Assembly (NCBI GenBank): GCA_027620575.1 | Contig: JAQCDT010000009.1 | Location: 1 to 17,978, forward strand | Direction of reading: 5' to 3' | DNA from: Verrucomicrobiota bacterium | GTDB taxonomy: Bacteria > Verrucomicrobiota > Verrucomicrobiia > Opitutales > Coraliomargaritaceae | Length of the DNA: 17,978 bases | Part shown: positions 15,459-17,978 of the stretch, in pieces | Layout of the letters: each line of letters opens with the position of its first letter | Numbering within the stretch: position 1 is the first letter of the stretch | The notes under the pieces: generated by a model | What the model was told of the DNA's origin: nothing | Database searches by the model: none | Seen by the model: only the letters and a program-made list of their open reading frames with translations | Made by a program: the position numbers and the translations under genes

Positions 15459-16265
15459 TTATTTTTCGGGGCGCATAGTCAAGCGGACGACTTCGCTATC
15501 GAAATAATTACGATCCATTCCTGCGTTCACAACAATGCCTTGGCCATTGATTCCGCTCGATGCTTCACTCAATAAAAACACAGCGGTGTTAGCCACTTCT
15601 TGGGTTTGAACATTAGCTTTACGAAACGTCAGCTTTTCTGCGTACAGATAGCTTTCTAAATAACCTGGGATTCCCGCCGATGCACTTGTCTTAAGTGGGC
15701 CCGCATTCACCGTATTAAAGCGAACCTTTGTATCTGCACTGAATGATTTTGCTAAATTGAAACTTGAGCTTTCCAGTGCCGCTTTAATCGGAGCCATATA
15801 GCCGTAATTTTCCGCAGTCACATCGGTTGAAGAAATTCCAATTGAAACAACGGAAGCCTGTTCGGAAAAATAAGGCTTAAATGCATTCGCCACCTCGACC
15901 AAAGAAAATGAAGAAATTGCCGTAGCCTGCAAGAAATCAGCTTTATCTGTTTCATGGAAAGGGCGCATTCCCTTACTATAATTAGCAAAAGCGATCGAAT
16001 GCACCAAACCATCGATAGTTCCATAATCTTTGGCGACTGATTTTGCTAACGATTGTATCGCATCAGAATCTTCAACGTCGCAAATATACGCCTTTCGATC
16101 ACCAAGTAATTTTTCGACGCTCTCCAATCGAGATTCTGATCGAACACTGAAAACCACTTCCGCTCCTGCTTCTTCTAATGTTTTAGCGATAGCCCATGCC
16201 ACACTCTTGCGATTAGCAACACCCATCACTAAATAACGCTTCCCCTCTAGATTTAAAAAACTCAT
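15459..16265 (-). CDS. fabI: Enoyl-ACP reductase FabI, divergent
   Basis: A 268-residue SDR of the FabI type, which reduces enoyl-ACP in fatty acid elongation. GVANRKSVAWAIA (15-27) is the FabI nucleotide loop, CDVED (62-66) and HSIAFAN (89-95) the NAD contacts, and Tyr154-x6-Lys161 (YGYMAPIK) the catalytic pair. NAGPLKTSASAGIPGY parallels the SAGPIRTLSAKGI substrate loop. Odd features: the segment around 142-152 (IGISSTDVTAE) replaces the usual SYLGGE-type motif, so the second conserved tyrosine (E. coli Tyr146) appears to be Ile144. Five bp separate it from fabZ, and the Glu-rich end of fabZ supplies a GAGGAAGAAGG SD. FabI family is clear. Whether it serves general or specialised fatty acid synthesis is open. 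Confidence 0.87.
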   Translation of the reverse strand: MSFLNLEGKRYLVMGVANRKSVAWAIAKTLEEAGAEVVFSVRSESRLESVEKLLGDRKAYICDVEDSDAIQSLAKSVAKDYGTIDGLVHSIAFANYSKGMRPFHETDKADFLQATAISSFSLVEVANAFKPYFSEQASVVSIGISSTDVTAENYGYMAPIKAALESSSFNLAKSFSADTKVRFNTVNAGPLKTSASAGIPGYLESYLYAEKLTFRKANVQTQEVANTAVFLLSEASSGINGQGIVVNAGMDRNYFDSEVVRLTMRPEK

Positions 16266-16270
16266 ACAGT

Positions 16271-16708
16271 TTAACCTTCTTCCTCAACCATTGCTAACGC
16301 ACACTCTAAAGTCAAAACAGGCTTTCCTTCTTTGAAAACCTTTCCCTTCATAAAATAAAACTTACTCAGTTTTTCTTTAAACTCAGCCTCAATTGTAATC
16401 ACATCGCCAGGCTTAACCATCTGCTTAAACTTCGCTTCACCGATCCGCGACAAAACCGGTGTTACTTTGGATAAATCTTTTCCCTCGGATTCCATTTGAG
16501 TTGAAAGATAAATAGCGCCCGCTTGAAACACGGACTCGCAAAGTAACACTCCTGGCATAATTGGATTCCCAGGATAATGTCCCTCAAACTGAGGCTCATC
16601 CTCACGAATGGTGCGTGTGCAAACCGCTTTAGTGTCCGTCACTTCAACAATCGAATCTATAAATAAAAAAGGGGGGCGATGTGGTATTTTTTTTAAGATT
16701 TCTTCCAT
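16271..16708 (-). CDS. fabZ: 3-hydroxyacyl-ACP dehydratase FabZ
   Basis: A 145-residue hot-dog-fold dehydratase that removes water from 3-hydroxyacyl-ACP. IPHRPPFLFID (8-18) is the N-terminal hallmark. The catalytic pair is His44 in FEGHYPGNPIMPG and Glu58 in LLCES. The SRIGEAKFKQMVKPGD segment is the usual continuation (normally ...KFRRPVVPGD). Length is typical. No obvious SD precedes the ATG at 16708. It lies 75 bp downstream of the CrtI-like gene and 5 bp upstream of fabI, forming a FabZ-FabI pair that could carry out two consecutive steps of the elongation cycle. FabA is unlikely given the absence of isomerase-type motifs. Confidence 0.93.
   Translation of the reverse strand: MEEILKKIPHRPPFLFIDSIVEVTDTKAVCTRTIREDEPQFEGHYPGNPIMPGVLLCESVFQAGAIYLSTQMESEGKDLSKVTPVLSRIGEAKFKQMVKPGDVITIEAEFKEKLSKFYFMKGKVFKEGKPVLTLECALAMVEEEG
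16275..16285 (-). promoter_or_regulatory. Shine-Dalgarno of fabI within fabZ codons
   Basis: GAGGAAGAAGG on the minus strand encodes the Glu-Glu-Glu-Gly C-terminus of FabZ and ends 9 nt before the fabI ATG, implying coupled translation of the two genes. Confidence 0.65.
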
Positions 16709-16783
16709 GAAAATTAAACGTAGGTATAATCGCTGATTGGGCGATATAAAAATTTGTCCGCAAAGGATTCAGTCTGAGGTATT

Positions 16784-17978
16784 TTACACCTCTGCCATTT
16801 CAAGCTTAGACTGCTCAAATAACCATTTATCCAACTTATTGGCCGTGATCACACCATAGTTCATACTACCTAGCCATCCGGACATAATGATGCCAACAGA
16901 TCCTGCGTGATAAAGACCACTGATTTGCTCAGGTAATTCCATCGAGACCTTTAACCCTTCAAATTTTGTTCCAAAAGAAGTCCCCTGCATCGATTTTGTA
17001 TAATAATTCACCGTTCTCGGAGTGGCTGCTTCAATATGATCAATCTTATCACGCACACCTGGAATAAAAGACTCTAGGCTCGCCAAACATTCTTCACAAA
17101 TCCGTGCCTTTTCTTTTTCATACTCCTCTTCGGTAAGCGTATCCCATTCGTCCCAACGACTATTCAGTGAAGCAACAACTGCATAGCGTTCTTCCTTAAG
17201 GTGTGGGCGAGTCTCAGGATAATAAAGCGAAAAAGTATGACTAGTCGTATTAATTGATGTCAGTTCATCAATCGAATATTCGTCTGCCTTGGAAGTGAAG
17301 ACCAAGTCACCGATATTAGGAATCGTTTCGCCTTTTTTAATTCCCATATAGACTTGGCAGGAACTGGTATTATTACGAACCGCTTTTACCGCATCAATGT
17401 AAGCTTCACTGAAATGCTCTTCCCCTACTAAATGCTGAATTGTATTTCGAACATTCGCATTCGACAACACAGCACGACATTGGATTTCCTTAACGGGAAA
17501 CTCTACCCCACCCGAATTTTGACTGCGAGCCAGAACAGACACAACCTGCCCGTTTTCAACCTTTACTGCTTCAACTAGGGCACATTTACGGATTTCACAG
17601 CCATTGGACTTGAGTTCCGCAACCATTTTTTTAATCAGCGTATCGGTGCCACCTTGAAAAGTGAATACCCCCTTGTTCATAAAATTAGAAAACACAATAC
17701 CATAAGTGATTGCTGGATCATCCACATGTGACCCATTCGCATAAGAAATAGGCTCCATTAAAAGACGATGCACATCCGTGCGTCCTGGGAAAAATTCTTC
17801 AAACATTTCGCCCGTCGTCTGTGTATTGTCATCATAAAAATTCATCTGTCTAAGATGTTCGTAAAAGCCTTCGACCTTTCCCCGATCAATCTTAAAATCT
17901 TCAACCAAGATCTTGGTGAAATCATCACGATCAAAAGTCGTCCAAACATCCATCTGAGGATTTATGAATCGTACATCT
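16784..17978 (-). CDS. CrtI/phytoene desaturase-like FAD-dependent oxidoreductase, 5' truncated
   Basis: About 397 residues are visible. The frame stays open to the window edge, so the ATG at 17953 is internal rather than the start and the N-terminal GxGxxG FAD domain is outside. The visible part has the family layout: the DRDDF helix entry, an AITYGIVFSNFMNKGVFTFQGG stretch equivalent to the 'x-GG-x-x-x-L' loop of CrtI/CrtISO (Gly-Gly-Thr-Asp-Thr-Leu), AVLSNANVRNT as the adenine-side strand, and the C-terminal FAD motif GLYHAGSVGIIMSGWLGSMNYGVITAN. Family members desaturate or isomerise carotenoids, or oxidise other lipids such as retinoids. Substrate cannot be read from sequence. It lies 75 bp upstream of fabZ on the same strand, an unusual neighbour suggesting acyl or polyene lipid metabolism. 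A short inverted repeat (16776-16792) spans its stop. Confidence 0.85.
   Translation of the reverse strand, partial: DVRFINPQMDVWTTFDRDDFTKILVEDFKIDRGKVEGFYEHLRQMNFYDDNTQTTGEMFEEFFPGRTDVHRLLMEPISYANGSHVDDPAITYGIVFSNFMNKGVFTFQGGTDTLIKKMVAELKSNGCEIRKCALVEAVKVENGQVVSVLARSQNSGGVEFPVKEIQCRAVLSNANVRNTIQHLVGEEHFSEAYIDAVKAVRNNTSSCQVYMGIKKGETIPNIGDLVFTSKADEYSIDELTSINTTSHTFSLYYPETRPHLKEERYAVVASLNSRWDEWDTLTEEEYEKEKARICEECLASLESFIPGVRDKIDHIEAATPRTVNYYTKSMQGTSFGTKFEGLKVSMELPEQISGLYHAGSVGIIMSGWLGSMNYGVITANKLDKWLFEQSKLEMAEV

Noticed and set aside
16776..16792. Terminator for the CrtI-like gene
   Set aside because: GAGGT/ACCTC is only a 5-bp stem over the stop codon with no T-run after it. It does not rule out read-through into fabZ.
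17951..17953. ATG as the start of the CrtI-like protein
   Set aside because: Eight further codons upstream are open to the window edge, and a start here would lack the essential N-terminal FAD motif.

Overview
The window reads as about 18 kb of bacterial chromosome carrying seventeen protein genes, two of them cut by the window edges, packed with short spacers and several start/stop overlaps. I see no RNA gene, mobile element, CRISPR array or prophage signal, and no gene-free stretch longer than 150 bp. Base composition is moderately AT-rich. The gene set (OleA/OleB, a CrtI-like oxidoreductase beside FabZ/FabI, IF-1 with a long basic tail, tandem photolyases) and protein style suggest a marine Verrucomicrobiota, possibly Opitutae/Puniceicoccales. 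That placement is inference from general resemblance, not a search.

Layout. (1) 1-1696, plus strand: 3' part of a large AsmA-like envelope protein, AT-richer than the rest. (2) 1685-6546, minus strand: a tight four-gene photoprotection operon, read as class I CPD photolyase, FeS-type bacterial (6-4) photolyase, TIGR01777 epimerase-like SDR, and a renalase-like FAD oxidoreductase. (3) 6680-10010: housekeeping and stress genes on alternating strands: nitroreductase (+), cysteine synthase (-), IF-1 (-), TadA tRNA adenosine deaminase (+), superoxide dismutase (+), the last closed by a very clear intrinsic terminator. (4) 10078-17978, minus strand: eight co-oriented genes, read as CrtI-like oxidoreductase (5' end outside), fabZ, fabI, oleA, oleB, an Lrp/AsnC regulator, a class I aminotransferase, and der.

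The most interesting part is region 4. oleA and oleB are translationally coupled (TAATG with a strong Shine-Dalgarno) and carry intact catalytic residues of the head-to-head long-chain olefin pathway, but the partners expected beside them, oleC (beta-lactone synthetase) and oleD (ketone reductase), are absent. Instead they follow fabZ, a divergent FabI and a CrtI-like flavoprotein. This looks like a fatty-acyl condensing/hydrocarbon module with either dispersed or replaced oleC/oleD steps. The regulator-aminotransferase pair downstream resembles the AlaR-AlaT arrangement of Bacillus and is probably a separate unit, since 147 bp with an AT-rich inverted repeat lies between it and oleB.

Region 2 combines two mechanistically different photolyases with two oxidoreductases whose families recur in bacterial light/singlet-oxygen response clusters. 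With the nearby superoxide dismutase and nitroreductase, the window has a light- and oxygen-exposed character.
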